From: Leptolyngbya sp. CCY15150
Lineage (GTDB): Bacteria > Cyanobacteriota > Cyanobacteriia > RECH01
DNA: 61,982 bases
Assembly (NCBI RefSeq): GCF_016888135.1
Contig: NZ_JACSWB010000302.1
Coordinates: forward strand, 1 to 61,982
Direction: 5' to 3'
Positions 16,920 to 25,548 of this stretch are shown here, piece by piece (the first letter of the stretch is position 1; each line of letters opens with the position of its first letter). Below the pieces are notes generated by a model. The model was not told the DNA's origin. It saw nothing but the letters and a program-made list of their open reading frames with translations, and ran no database searches. Made by a program: the position numbers and the translations under genes.

Positions 16920-17791
16920 AAAACACCTGCTTCATCTAAAGGAGACTGGGAATCTGGAATGGCCAGGGCAAGTTGATAAAGCTGCCGTCGCGATAGGGAA
17001 GTCTGATGGGCTAGCTGACGGCTGGCCTGCGATCGCGATATTCCCTGCCGTAGAAGGGATTGCAGTTCCGCTTTGAGCGCATCTTCGGATAGCACCGGCT
17101 GCGCCAAACAAGCCCCCCCAACCACCAGGGTGAACTCCCCTTGGGGTGCATGGGTTTGGTAATGGGCGATCGCTTCTGTGAGCGTGCCGCGCCAAAATTC
17201 TTCGTAGCGTTTAGTCAACTCTCGGGCCAGAACCACGGGGCGATCGCCCCCAAAACTTTGGGCCAGATCCTGCAACGTTTCCAACACCCGATGGGGCGCT
17301 TCATATAAAATCACCGTGCGAGGATCCATCTGCAAAGCATCCAGCCGCTCCTGGCGCAAACTGGCCTTGGTCGGCAAAAATCCTTCAAAAATAAATCGAT
17401 CCGTGGGCAGCCCCGAAGCAATCAACGCCGTGGTAGCCGCCGTGGCGGCGGGAATAGGCACGACGTCAATGCCCGCCGTAATGCAAGCGCTGACCAGTTC
17501 ATAGCCCGGATCGGAAATCCCCGGCATCCCGGCATCGGTCACCAAAGCCAAGGCCTCGCCCCGCTGGAGACGCTGCAGCAACTCCGGCAGCCGCGCCACG
17601 CGATTATGTTCGTGGTAGCTCACCTGGGGGGTGGTGATCTGAAAGTGCTGCAGGAGCTTGCCCGTATGGCGTGTGTCTTCCGCTGCGATCGCTGTCACCT
17701 GCTGCAACACCTGCACCGCTCGAAAGGTCATGTCTTCCAGGTTGCCAATGGGCGTACCCACCACGTAGAGCGTTCCCGATTGAATCTCCAT
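16916..17791 (-). CDS. rsmI: 16S rRNA (cytidine1402-2'-O)-methyltransferase RsmI
   Basis: It methylates the ribose of C1402 in the decoding centre of 16S rRNA, using SAM. The tetrapyrrole-methylase fold is shown by LYVVGTPIGNLEDMTFRA at the N-terminus, AAEDTRHTGKLL, VTDAGMPGISDPG and the PTDRFIFEGFLP segment. All are RsmI hallmarks. The ATG at 17791 gives 291 aa, the usual size. The longer ORF to 17863 adds a non-conserved leader. It faces the PfkB-type kinase across a 63-bp divergent gap, and it ends in ATGA overlap with the lipoprotein gene. Confidence 0.95.
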   Translation of the reverse strand: MEIQSGTLYVVGTPIGNLEDMTFRAVQVLQQVTAIAAEDTRHTGKLLQHFQITTPQVSYHEHNRVARLPELLQRLQRGEALALVTDAGMPGISDPGYELVSACITAGIDVVPIPAATAATTALIASGLPTDRFIFEGFLPTKASLRQERLDALQMDPRTVILYEAPHRVLETLQDLAQSFGGDRPVVLARELTKRYEEFWRGTLTEAIAHYQTHAPQGEFTLVVGGACLAQPVLSEDALKAELQSLLRQGISRSQASRQLAHQTSLSRRQLYQLALAIPDSQSPLDEAGVL

Positions 17792-17854
17792 AGGTTTCCC
17801 TCTACTATCATGAAGGCGATGCCCGCCCGGAACGGTTAGACAGGCACTTTGACG

Positions 17855-18745
17855 ATGGCCCACGGTTTATTTATTGGACTCACCACCCTCGACGTGATCT
17901 ACCACGTAGATGTTCTGCCCCATCCTAACCAAAAGATTGTAGCCGAAGACTACGACATCGCTGCGGGCGGCCCCGCCACCAACGCCGCCGTTGCCTTCCA
18001 GCATTTGGGACAAGGACAGCATGACAGTACGCTACTCAGCGGCATCGGTAGCCATGCTCTCGGCAGTATTCTGCGTTCCGATATCCAAACCTGCGGTCTG
18101 ACCCACTGGGATCTGCATCCCCAGCGTTCTGAACCACCCCCCACATCATCGATCCTCGTTACCCAAGCCAGCGGCGATCGCGCCGTCGTCTCCCTCAACG
18201 CTGCCCGCGCCCAAGCCAGCAGCGATCGCATTCCAGACCCACTCTGGTCAGCGATCGACAATCACACCATTGACGTAGTGCTGATCGACGGTCATCAAAT
18301 GGCGGTGAGTGCGGCGATCGCCCCTCGGGCTAAGCAGGCCCAGATCCCGATCGTCATCGATGGCGGCAGTTGGAAACCGGGGTTTGAGAAGGTGCTGCCC
18401 TGGGCCGACTATGCCATCTGTTCCGCCAACTTTCAGCCGCCCCAAGGCTCGACACCGGAGGATCGACGACGGTATCTGATCGACCTGGGCATTCCTCACG
18501 TCATCGTCACCCACGGCGATCGCCCCATTCAATGGTGGCATGGCGATCGCCTGCAGGAGATTCCCGTACCCACCATCCAACCCGTGGACACCCTAGGAGC
18601 TGGGGACATTTTCCATGGCGCATTCTGCCACTGTATTCTCACCGAATCGGTAGAAACAGCTCTACACCAAGCTGCCCAATGCGCTGCGGCAGCCTGTCTG
18701 CATCGCGGTACCCGTCGCTGGCGATCGCCCCCCTCAACTGGCTAG
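17855..18745 (+). CDS. PfkB/ribokinase-family carbohydrate kinase
   Basis: A cytoplasmic ATP-dependent kinase of sugars or nucleosides. GLTTLDVIYHVD at the N-terminus and GGPATNAAVAFQHLG (about 35-49) are the first PfkB signature region. DTLGAGDIFHGAFCH (about 248-262) is the second, with the catalytic Asp in GAGD. The substrate cannot be assigned. The ATG at 17855 (MAHGLFIG) is preferred over TTG at 17849. At 296 aa the length is normal. The C-terminus ends in a basic tail encoded by a HIP1-rich stretch. Confidence 0.88.
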   Translation: MAHGLFIGLTTLDVIYHVDVLPHPNQKIVAEDYDIAAGGPATNAAVAFQHLGQGQHDSTLLSGIGSHALGSILRSDIQTCGLTHWDLHPQRSEPPPTSSILVTQASGDRAVVSLNAARAQASSDRIPDPLWSAIDNHTIDVVLIDGHQMAVSAAIAPRAKQAQIPIVIDGGSWKPGFEKVLPWADYAICSANFQPPQGSTPEDRRRYLIDLGIPHVIVTHGDRPIQWWHGDRLQEIPVPTIQPVDTLGAGDIFHGAFCHCILTESVETALHQAAQCAAAACLHRGTRRWRSPPSTG

Positions 18746-18793
18746 GACTAGGAGGCGTCCATCCATATTGGAGTGCACAGGTCAAATAACCCC

Positions 18794-18820
18794 CAAAAAA
18801 AGACGCGATCGCTCGCGTCT
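18794..18820 (-). terminator. Rho-independent terminator of the DUF4278 gene
   Basis: On the minus strand AGACGCGA and TCGCGTCT form an 8-bp stem with a four-base loop, followed directly by TTTTTTT. The hairpin is built around a HIP1 octamer. It lies 34 bp downstream of the 18854-19030 gene. Confidence 0.75.
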
Positions 18821-18853
18821 CTTGACTCCATTCTGGTACCTGCCTAGAGAGAT

Positions 18854-19030
18854 CTAACGAACCCAAGCACCCCGATACTTCAGGGGCTGCGTTGGGGCTT
18901 GGCCCACGGATGTTCTGGGCTGGCGAATCTTTAGCGTTGCTCCACGGTAATGCCCAACAATCGAAGCTCCAGTGGTTTCCATGGAGGGTGAAACGTGATC
19001 GTATTCGACGCCGCGATAGTGTAGTGACAT
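18854..19030 (-). CDS. DUF4278-type small protein (58 aa)
   Basis: The minus strand encodes MSLHYRGVEYD at the N-terminus, HYRGATLKIRQPR in the middle and LKYRGAWVR at the end. The recurring L/H-x-YRG motif is the hallmark of the cyanobacterial DUF4278 family, whose function is unknown. It has its own terminator (18794-18820) and an AT-rich upstream region, so it is probably a monocistronic gene. Confidence 0.8.
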   Translation of the reverse strand: MSLHYRGVEYDHVSPSMETTGASIVGHYRGATLKIRQPRTSVGQAPTQPLKYRGAWVR

Positions 19031-19116
19031 AATCCTGACTGCCTTTAACGGATAAGCTTGATGCGAAGTGGATGGCGCTCTTGACCGATCATCGGCGGAG
19101 CTGCCTTAGGGCGAAA

Positions 19117-19147
19117 CAATGAACAAAAATTATTTCTGTATTCATTG
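19117..19147. promoter_or_regulatory. Inverted repeat upstream of the DUF4278 gene
   Basis: CAATGAA (19117-19123) and TTCATTG (19141-19147) form a perfect 7-bp inverted repeat with a 17-base AT-rich spacer. It lies about 90 bp upstream of the DUF4278 start, within the most AT-rich part of the gap, where the promoter is expected. It may be an operator, but the factor is unknown. Confidence 0.35.
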
Positions 19148-19296
19148 TTACTGTTTTGAACTTTAGCGTCAAGTTGAAACCAGCCGATCGCGTCAGGACA
19201 AGAGGTGCAAGGCAGGCAGATTGAGGATGCTGCCCATTACAAAGAATTGTAGCGATCGCTCCCCCCTAGGCTTCAGCGATAAGCTAGAGGAGATCC

Positions 19297-20223
19297 ATGC
19301 CTTCTTTGCAGTTGTCCGACCCTATGAAACAGTTTCAACCACCCGGCTTCGAACCCCAGCACATCCAGACCTCCCTGGGGAAAATGGTGTACTACAGTCC
19401 CGCTGGTGCTCCCTGGCGATCGCCCGTTGAGACCTCCTCCCCGCCGCTGGTGTTTCTCCACAGCTTGGGCGGTGGTTCCTCGGCCTTTGAATGGTCGAAG
19501 GTCTACCCGGCTTTTGCCGCCACCCATCGAATTATTGCGCCCGATCTCGTAGGTTGGGGACAGTCGGCCCATCCCCCCCGCGACTACAGCATTGCCGACT
19601 ATCTCGCGGTGATCACGGAATGTTTAGAGCAAGTCGCCCAGCAGCCAGCCACCGTAGTGTCCACCTCCCTCACCGCCGGTCTCGTTCTGCGGCTAGCCAG
19701 CCAGCGCCCCGATTTATTCAATTCCCTGTTCCTCGTATCGCCCTCGGGCTATAGCGACTTTGGGCAAGATTACCAAAGCGGTTTGGCGGCCCAACTGGCC
19801 GGCACTCCCATTCTGGATCGGATCATCTACACCCTGGGAGCTGCCAATGAGCTGGCCGTGCGCAACTTTTTGGAGCAGTTTCTGTTTGCCAAGCGATCGC
19901 GGATTACCGACGAAATGGTTGCCGCCTACGTAGCCTCTGCCCAACAAGAGAATGCCGAGTATGCCGCCCTGGCGTCTCTTAAAGGCTCCCTTTGTTTCGA
20001 TCTCTCCCTCTATATAGACGCGCTGCAGACGCCCACCTTTATGCTCTGGGGAGCCGCTTCCCGGTTTACCAGCGTTGCCCAAGGACAGCGGTTGGCTAGC
20101 CTCAATCCCGCAGCGGTGAAGGAGTTTGTGTCCATGGATGATGTCGGCGTTCTGCCTCACCTAGAACTACCCGCCGTGGTGATTGGTCTCCTGCAGAGGT
20201 GGCTGCAAGCCGATCATACCTAG
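19297..20223 (+). CDS. Alpha/beta-fold hydrolase
   Basis: A 308-aa cytoplasmic hydrolase. The oxyanion region is FLHSLGGGSSAFEW, and PDLVGWGQSAHPPRDYS is a strong family marker. The nucleophile elbow reads VVSTSLTAGLV, so the classical G-x-S-x-G is degenerate (S-T-S-L-T), with the second Ser in the nucleophile position. The late GVLPHLELP supplies the catalytic His. The substrate is unknown. AGAGGAG precedes the ATG at 19297 as the ribosome site. A second ATG at codon 10 is also possible. Confidence 0.85.
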   Translation: MPSLQLSDPMKQFQPPGFEPQHIQTSLGKMVYYSPAGAPWRSPVETSSPPLVFLHSLGGGSSAFEWSKVYPAFAATHRIIAPDLVGWGQSAHPPRDYSIADYLAVITECLEQVAQQPATVVSTSLTAGLVLRLASQRPDLFNSLFLVSPSGYSDFGQDYQSGLAAQLAGTPILDRIIYTLGAANELAVRNFLEQFLFAKRSRITDEMVAAYVASAQQENAEYAALASLKGSLCFDLSLYIDALQTPTFMLWGAASRFTSVAQGQRLASLNPAAVKEFVSMDDVGVLPHLELPAVVIGLLQRWLQADHT

Positions 20224-20408
20224 GACAAACCGAGGACACACGGTAACATCTAGCTCAAGATTTTATAATCCAGCAAACCCCAGTGGAGAACCGGGATATA
20301 CTAGGGAAAGGCGATCGCTGCCGTGGGGATCTCGATCTAGGAGACATCTAGGCTGCGCCTCCCAAGCGATCGCACGCCCTGATGCCACTGTTGTCATGAG
20401 TAGTGCTT

Positions 20409-20846
20409 GTGGAACTTTCCTGTAAAACCGAGTATGCCTTGCTGGCCCTAGTTGAGTTGGCCACTCACCACAATACGGGTACACCGTTGCAAATTCGGCA
20501 AATTGCTACAGAGCAAGATATTCCCGATCGCTACTTGGAGCAGCTCCTCGCCACCCTGCGCCGGGCAGGGGTCGTCAAAAGCCAGCGTGGCGCGAAAGGC
20601 GGCTATCTCCTGGCTCGTGAACCTTGGAAAATTACCCTGTGGGACATCATCAGCAGTATTGAGGGGCTCGATAGCCCTCAGCAATCGATAGACGAGAGCC
20701 CCAAGTCCGCCGAGTCCACCGTAGTGGCTGAGGTTTGGCAAGAAGCTCGCCATGCAGCAGAATCAGTGTTACAACGCTATACCCTGCAAGATCTGACGGA
20801 AAAGCGTGATGCTCGTCAGCAACGAAACATCATGTACTACATCTAG
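20409..20846 (+). CDS. Rrf2-family transcriptional regulator
   Basis: This is a small winged-helix regulator. The N-terminus ELSCKTEYALLALVELA and the wing region RRAGVVKSQRGAKGGYLLAR are Rrf2 hallmarks. The Fe-S cysteines of IscR/NsrR (C-x5-C-x5-7-C) are absent from the central loop, which is the CymR-like arrangement. The next gene on the same strand is cysK. CymR represses cysteine-synthesis genes together with CysK, so a cysteine-responsive role is plausible. The GTG at 20409 (family-like V-E-L-S) is favoured over GTG 20403. Confidence 0.88.
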   Translation: MELSCKTEYALLALVELATHHNTGTPLQIRQIATEQDIPDRYLEQLLATLRRAGVVKSQRGAKGGYLLAREPWKITLWDIISSIEGLDSPQQSIDESPKSAESTVVAEVWQEARHAAESVLQRYTLQDLTEKRDARQQRNIMYYI

Positions 20847-20894
20847 AGGTCAGAGTTCAGGGTTCAGGATTCAAGGTTCAGAATTCAGATTCCA
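20846..20894. repeat. STRR-type heptanucleotide tandem repeat (7 units)
   Basis: Seven consecutive 7-bp units read GAGGTCA, GAGTTCA, GGGTTCA, GGATTCA, AGGTTCA, GAATTCA, GATTCCA. The consensus is RRRTTCA. This is the short tandemly repeated repetitive (STRR) class known from cyanobacterial genomes. The array begins at the last base of the Rrf2 stop codon and lies in the cysK upstream region. Confidence 0.85.
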
Positions 20895-21119
20895 GTCCCG
20901 CTCCAGCCAGCCCAAAGACGATTCCCAAGGGCGGGCTTTGAACCGGGTGAACGTTACAGTTCATCGCAATTTCAGCCCGTCTCCCCCAAAGCGATCGACA
21001 ATGATGCCATGCCAGAATGCTGACCCATGGCGTCTCAACGGTTAGGGGTAGGGTGTGATCCAAGCAGCGATCGCCCCGACATTATTATTGTTGACTCACC
21101 TTATTAGCCACTGACGATT

Positions 21120-22079
21120 ATGCGTATTGCCCAAAATATTACTGAACTGATTGGACATACTCCGCTGGTTCAACTGAACCGTATCCCCCAAGCTGAGGGA
21201 TGTCTTGCCCGCATCATCGTGAAGCTAGAGGGCATGAACCCATCCGCATCGGTCAAGGATCGGATTGGCTCCGGCATGATCGAAGCAGCAGAGCAAGATG
21301 GTTTGATTACGCCCGGCAAGACCGTCTTAGTAGAACCGACCTCTGGCAATACGGGCATTGCACTGGCTATGGCCGCCGCTGCCAAGGGCTACAAGCTCAT
21401 TCTCACCATGCCTGAGACCATGAGTTCGGAACGCCGGGCCATGCTGCGGGCCTACGGAGCCCAGTTGGAGCTGACGCCGGGCATCGAGGGCATGGGGGGA
21501 TGTATCCGTCGCGCCCAGCAGATTGTGGACAGCATTCCCGATGCCTATATGCTGCAGCAGTTTCGTAATCCAGCCAATCCGCGGATTCACCGACAAACCA
21601 CGGCAATCGAGATTTGGGATGATACCGATGGTCAGGTAGATATGCTGGTCGCTGGCGTGGGTACCGGGGGTACCCTAACAGGAGTAGCAGATGTGCTGAA
21701 GCAGCGTAAGCCAGGCTTCCAAGCGATCGCTGTTGAGCCATCCAACAGCCCCATTCTATCGGGCGGAGAACCCGGGCCCCACAAAATTCAAGGTATCGGT
21801 GCAGGCTTTGTGCCGGAAGTCTTACGGGTTGATCTCATCGATGAAGTGGTGACCGTGGATGACGATGAAGCGATCGCCTATGGTCGGCGCATGGCATCGG
21901 AAGAAGGTCTGCTATCGGGCATTTCCAGTGGCGCTGCCCTAGCTGCAGCCATCAAGGTTGGCCGCCGTCCTGAAAATGCCGGGAAATTAATCGTCATGAT
22001 TCAACCAAGTTTTGGTGAACGCTACCTCAGTACCCCATTGTTCCAAGATCCAGAGCTATTAACGGTCTCAGTCGGTTAG
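21120..22079 (+). CDS. cysK: Cysteine synthase A (O-acetylserine sulfhydrylase)
   Basis: A PLP enzyme that makes L-cysteine from O-acetylserine and sulfide in the cytoplasm. [14 protein letters not shown] opens the chain. The Schiff-base Lys is in [11 protein letters not shown] (about residue 44), the substrate loop is PTSGNTG (about 69-75), and the PLP phosphate loop is [21 protein letters not shown] lies near the C-terminus. The 319-aa length is standard. The Rrf2 regulator lies 273 bp upstream, with a STRR array between. Confidence 0.97.
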   Translation: MRIAQNITELIGHTPLVQLNRIPQAEGCLARIIVKLEGMNPSASVKDRIGSGMIEAAEQDGLITPGKTVLVEPTSGNTGIALAMAAAAKGYKLILTMPETMSSERRAMLRAYGAQLELTPGIEGMGGCIRRAQQIVDSIPDAYMLQQFRNPANPRIHRQTTAIEIWDDTDGQVDMLVAGVGTGGTLTGVADVLKQRKPGFQAIAVEPSNSPILSGGEPGPHKIQGIGAGFVPEVLRVDLIDEVVTVDDDEAIAYGRRMASEEGLLSGISSGAALAAAIKVGRRPENAGKLIVMIQPSFGERYLSTPLFQDPELLTVSVG

Positions 22080-22170
22080 AGATGCCCAGTCAATTGACCT
22101 AGGCATACTGATTTTGCTTCGACTTGGGCGTATAGCTGGATTAATCCTCTACACCAGGAGAGCCAAAATC

Positions 22171-22464
22171 ATGGATATCGGTCATCTGCTTGTCCGCTTT
22201 GTTTTAGCGGTTGCTTGTGCCGTCTTAGCCAATGTGTTAATTCCCCGCCGTATTCCTGGCAAAGCCTTTGGTCTTGTGATCATTGGCATTGTTGGGGTTT
22301 TCTTCGGCGAGTGGGCCTTTGCCCTGCTGCGCCAAGAGTTTGGTCTCGATCATGCAGCCCTGCGCTGGCATATCCAAAACGTGAGGATTATTCCCGCCGT
22401 GATCGGATCGGCGGTGATTCTATACGTTGTGACCCTGATGCTGCAGTGGGGAAAATATACGTAA
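22171..22464 (+). CDS. Transglycosylase-associated (GlsB/YeaQ/YmgE-like) small membrane protein
   Basis: A 97-aa protein with three hydrophobic helices (about 5-22, 30-52, 70-92). A glycine-rich second helix (GKAFGLVIIGIVGVFFGEW) resembles the small membrane proteins of the transglycosylase-associated family. The function is unclear and often stress-linked. The ATG at 22171 has ACCAGGAG ten bases upstream. The ORF extension to 22114 is unlikely. Confidence 0.65.
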   Translation: MDIGHLLVRFVLAVACAVLANVLIPRRIPGKAFGLVIIGIVGVFFGEWAFALLRQEFGLDHAALRWHIQNVRIIPAVIGSAVILYVVTLMLQWGKYT

Positions 22465-22467
22465 TCT

Positions 22468-22605
22468 GGCGTTGTTGAATGAAGATATGCAATCAGAAGA
22501 TGCGCAAGATGCTCACACTGCCTTAAGTGTGGGGATGAATTAGCGAGTGTGAACGTCTCGCTCACGGTTCGTTAGCGCACATCCTGTCGCGATTTAGCAA
22601 CACCC
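22468..22605. mobile_element. Possible MITE or IS remnant with imperfect terminal inverted repeats
   Basis: The left end GGCGTTGTTGAAT and the inverted right end GGGTGTTGCTAAAT match at most positions over 13-14 bases, with 138 bp between outer ends. An internal hairpin CACACT...AGTGTG lies at 22514-22531. No transposase frame is inside. Ends of this GGCGTTG type are common at cyanobacterial insertion sequences. No clear target duplication is seen. A similar end lies at 61886. Confidence 0.4.
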
Positions 22606-22655
22606 GTCATCTGACACCCCTCTACTGGCGATCGCCATCCCAGGGCGATCGCTCT

Positions 22656-23318
22656 CTAGGTTTGGACTTTTTGACCAACTTTAGGTTCAGTGCCGGCTAG
22701 AAGGCGCTGGATATTGGTGCGATGCCGCAAAATAACATAAACTCCACCGACCACAGCCATGAGCTGATAGGGAAACGGCTGACGAAAGACCACCATCAGC
22801 ACAATGCCCATCAAGGCGGCACTCATGGAGCTGAGGGAGACAAAGCGGAAGACGGCTAAGATCGAGCAAAAGGTTAGCAAGGCTCCTAGCCCCACCATCC
22901 AAGACATGCCCAGAAAGACGCCCAGACCCGTTGCAGCAGATTTGCCGCCCGTAAAGCCAATCCACACCGATTTACTGTGGCCCAAGATGGCAATCAGCGC
23001 CGCCAGGGTAATCAGCCAGGGCTGCCACTGGGCTTGATTCACCGAAGCAGGAGCCAGGGCCAGCAGGGCAGGAATGCTCAACATGCCCCGAGTGACGGCG
23101 ATCGCCAGCACGCCTTTCACCACATCCACAGCTAAGACAGCGATCGCCGGCTTGGTACCCAAAACCCGCAGCACATTGGTGGCTCCGGTGGATTTTGACC
23201 CATGCTCACGAATATCAATTCCTTTCACAAGGCGGCCTGCCAAATAGCCTGTGGGAATCGATCCCAACAAATAGGCCGCCAGTAGCAATACAATGCACAG
23301 TAAAATCCACACAACCAT
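22656..23318 (-). CDS. plsY: Glycerol-3-phosphate acyltransferase PlsY
   Basis: This membrane enzyme transfers acyl from acyl-phosphate to glycerol-3-phosphate, the first step of phospholipid synthesis. The three conserved loops are visible: LLGSIPTGYLAG, GSKSTGATNVLRVLGTKPA, and the G-H-S-K-S-V-W-I-G-F-T-G-G-K-S-A-A-T-G-L-G loop around residue 115. There are five or more membrane helices in 220 aa, the normal size. A plsC homologue (25549-26283) is also in the window. Confidence 0.95.
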   Translation of the reverse strand: MVVWILLCIVLLLAAYLLGSIPTGYLAGRLVKGIDIREHGSKSTGATNVLRVLGTKPAIAVLAVDVVKGVLAIAVTRGMLSIPALLALAPASVNQAQWQPWLITLAALIAILGHSKSVWIGFTGGKSAATGLGVFLGMSWMVGLGALLTFCSILAVFRFVSLSSMSAALMGIVLMVVFRQPFPYQLMAVVGGVYVILRHRTNIQRLLAGTEPKVGQKVQT

Positions 23319-23624
23319 GGGCCACGTCCTAGCTCTTTAAGCAGTATCTGTTTACACGGTTCTGCTCGTCAAGCCTCGGCGGGTGACTCTTGAAGTCGTT
23401 GTTGTCTCAATCAAGCGGCTTTGTCTAGGTCTCACCGTCTTACCGTGGTGGCTATAGGGATTCTTGAGGGCGTTATTTCACCAGGGAGTCTGTGGCAAGC
23501 AGGAGAACATAACGATTGTTGAGCATTTCAACGTTGCTCTCTGTTCAACCCGTTTCTCATAAGAGTTTGAGCAGGGAGCAACCCGACAGCCTCATTTAAT
23601 TGAGTCCTCTCCCTAAGTGACCCC
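23319..23624. other. Gene-free stretch between DUF3086 and plsY genes
   Basis: No gene or clear repeat is seen. It should hold the plsY promoter on its left side and any terminator of the DUF3086 gene outside. No hairpin with a T-run was found. Confidence 0.3.
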
Positions 23625-24785
23625 TTAGTAGTACACCGGACGGTTGGGATCAGGGGCAAAGGCTAGCCAGAAAGGAAATTCCAACACGGAGAGGCTGATT
23701 TGCTCCTCAGCTTCATCAATCAAAATTAACGGCACGTCGCCTTGGCGGGTGAAGCGATCGGCTCGTTGGGCAAGGCTTTCGGCAGATTCGAACAGCACCA
23801 CGCCCTGATCGGCACCAAAGTCGCCGCGAGAAATGCCCAAGCAGTCTTGCAACCCTCGTCGCCATTCTCCTAACCGTTCGGGACTATTGGCCAAGACGAG
23901 GACGCGCAGGCGATCGCCATGGAGGTCGCAGAGCACCGAAATCACCGCTGAGGAGATCAGAATATTTTGCAGGCGAGATCCCATGCTGCGTAGGGCACCC
24001 CGTCCACCTTGCTCAAACATCCATTTAGAAACGCGCTCGGCATGGATCGGCTCAAAGGTGCGGCGCAGTTGCCAGGGTGGGCCGTAGTAATCCGGCGTAG
24101 TGCGGTAGCGATCGAGCAAGGCCCGAATGCGATCGGCATCAGCGGCAAAGGCCTGATCCATCACCTTAGGCGAAGCGCCACGGCTAGGTGGAGCATCGAC
24201 CACAGGCACCGCTTCGGGCAGGAGAGGAGCAGCTTGAGGCGTAGGCATCTCAAGCTGCTCGGCCACCGTTGCTAGATCCTGCAAACTGCCCACGAGATAG
24301 TCCTTAAACCCCTGAACTCGAATGGCTAGATCTTGGGAAACCCCAGCAAAGGTCGTGCGCATCTCTGCCTTGATCCGTTCCTGACGCCGCTCTAGCTGCT
24401 CCACCGCAAGCTGCAGGGTTTGCTTACGCTGCTCTAGATCGGCCAGACTTTCCTGGATCACCCGCCCCATGGTGCGCTGGGTTTCCATCACCTGATCCCG
24501 CATCATCCGGGTGTAGGACGCTTGCAGGGTTTCAATGTCCTGCTTCAACTGCCGTTCTTCGCGGCGCAGGTCAGCAACCCGTTGATCTAGCCCTGAATCA
24601 CCGGACGACGGTTGAGGCGATCGCCCCGCTGGAGTGGGATTGCCCAGGGAGAGCGGAATGGGGGCGCGCTGGTCGCTAGCAGAACGCTTCGGTGATGGAG
24701 TATCCGACGGCGGCGTATCCTTGCGATCGCCACCGGAGGCAGATAAGGAATCTAGGTTTAGGGGTTGCTCAGAAGTCATAGCCAA
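23625..24785 (-). CDS. DUF3086-family protein (386 aa)
   Basis: A cyanobacteria-restricted protein of unknown function. It has a disordered Pro/Ser-rich N-terminus (about 1-65). A long coiled coil follows (about 68-170, VADLRREERQLKQDIETLQ and LEQLERRQERIKAEM regions). A globular C-terminal domain (about 220-386) contains YYGPPWQLRRTFEPIHAERV and ends FWLAFAPDPNRPVYY. It is followed on the other side by DUF3119 and plsC, a grouping that suggests a cell-envelope or membrane role. That is inference from context. Confidence 0.85.
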   Translation of the reverse strand: MAMTSEQPLNLDSLSASGGDRKDTPPSDTPSPKRSASDQRAPIPLSLGNPTPAGRSPQPSSGDSGLDQRVADLRREERQLKQDIETLQASYTRMMRDQVMETQRTMGRVIQESLADLEQRKQTLQLAVEQLERRQERIKAEMRTTFAGVSQDLAIRVQGFKDYLVGSLQDLATVAEQLEMPTPQAAPLLPEAVPVVDAPPSRGASPKVMDQAFAADADRIRALLDRYRTTPDYYGPPWQLRRTFEPIHAERVSKWMFEQGGRGALRSMGSRLQNILISSAVISVLCDLHGDRLRVLVLANSPERLGEWRRGLQDCLGISRGDFGADQGVVLFESAESLAQRADRFTRQGDVPLILIDEAEEQISLSVLEFPFWLAFAPDPNRPVYY

Positions 24786-24898
24786 GACAATAGTTCAATC
24801 GGAACAGCGGCGTAGGTAACGCCCATTCAGCATCCTAGGGTTAAGACGGCATGGCAGAATCAGCAACCTGGTTAGAGCAGATCGCGATCGCCCATGGG

Positions 24899-25303
24899 TT
24901 ACGGCGTGGGCGTGGATGGCGCAACCGAACAACGCTCCCTCAGGCAAGCTTCTAGGGTTTCAGCATTGAACAAGATCGGCAAAAAGTGAATGCTGTTCAC
25001 CTCTTTGAAGTAGAACAACACAGGGAATGGCGACCAGAAGATTGCCCAGTTTTGCCAGTCTTGATAGGGAAAACGCCGAATCAGAGTCTCGCCGCGATAG
25101 ACATCCAGGGCGTCGTTGGTGAAGCAGAGCCGTAGCGTTACGGCCTGCACCAAAAGAAATAGGCCAAACAGGGCGATCGCCCCACTCACCCAAACCTGTA
25201 CCCAAAAGAGCGGTATGGCCAGCCCTACCAAAACCAAGGGAATGGCGTAGCTGGGAGCAAGCTGAACCGTTGCCCAGGTTGACGATGCCGTTGATGAGGT
25301 CAC
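24899..25303 (-). CDS. DUF3119-family membrane protein (134 aa)
   Basis: A cyanobacterial PH-like small membrane protein. Two adjacent hydrophobic helices (about 15-55: SYAIPLVLVGLAIPLFWVQV and GAIALFGLFLLVQA) are followed by a soluble domain with RRFPYQDWQNWAIFWSPFPV. The GTG at 25303 is preferred over TTG 25312. It lies upstream of the DUF3086 gene on the same strand with a 113-bp gap, and is divergent from plsC. Confidence 0.82.
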   Translation of the reverse strand: MTSSTASSTWATVQLAPSYAIPLVLVGLAIPLFWVQVWVSGAIALFGLFLLVQAVTLRLCFTNDALDVYRGETLIRRFPYQDWQNWAIFWSPFPVLFYFKEVNSIHFLPILFNAETLEACLRERCSVAPSTPTP

Positions 25304-25548
25304 AGTGCCCAACTCCTTGAATGCTGCATGATGCTATCTCACACCACTCCATTCTAAGGGGTTCTGCTCGCGAGACGATAGTCTGTTCACCTAGGCAAGG
25401 GCGTGCCGTTAGATATAGCCCAGCGGGACACCCACAAAACTGTCCCTTTGGTATACCGAAAATATATGGAATCCAACTAGGGTGTAAGAGAACCTTTCCG
25501 AAGCAACCGAGAAGGCTCCATTGTGGTTTTCCTCACGTTCTCTTCCCT

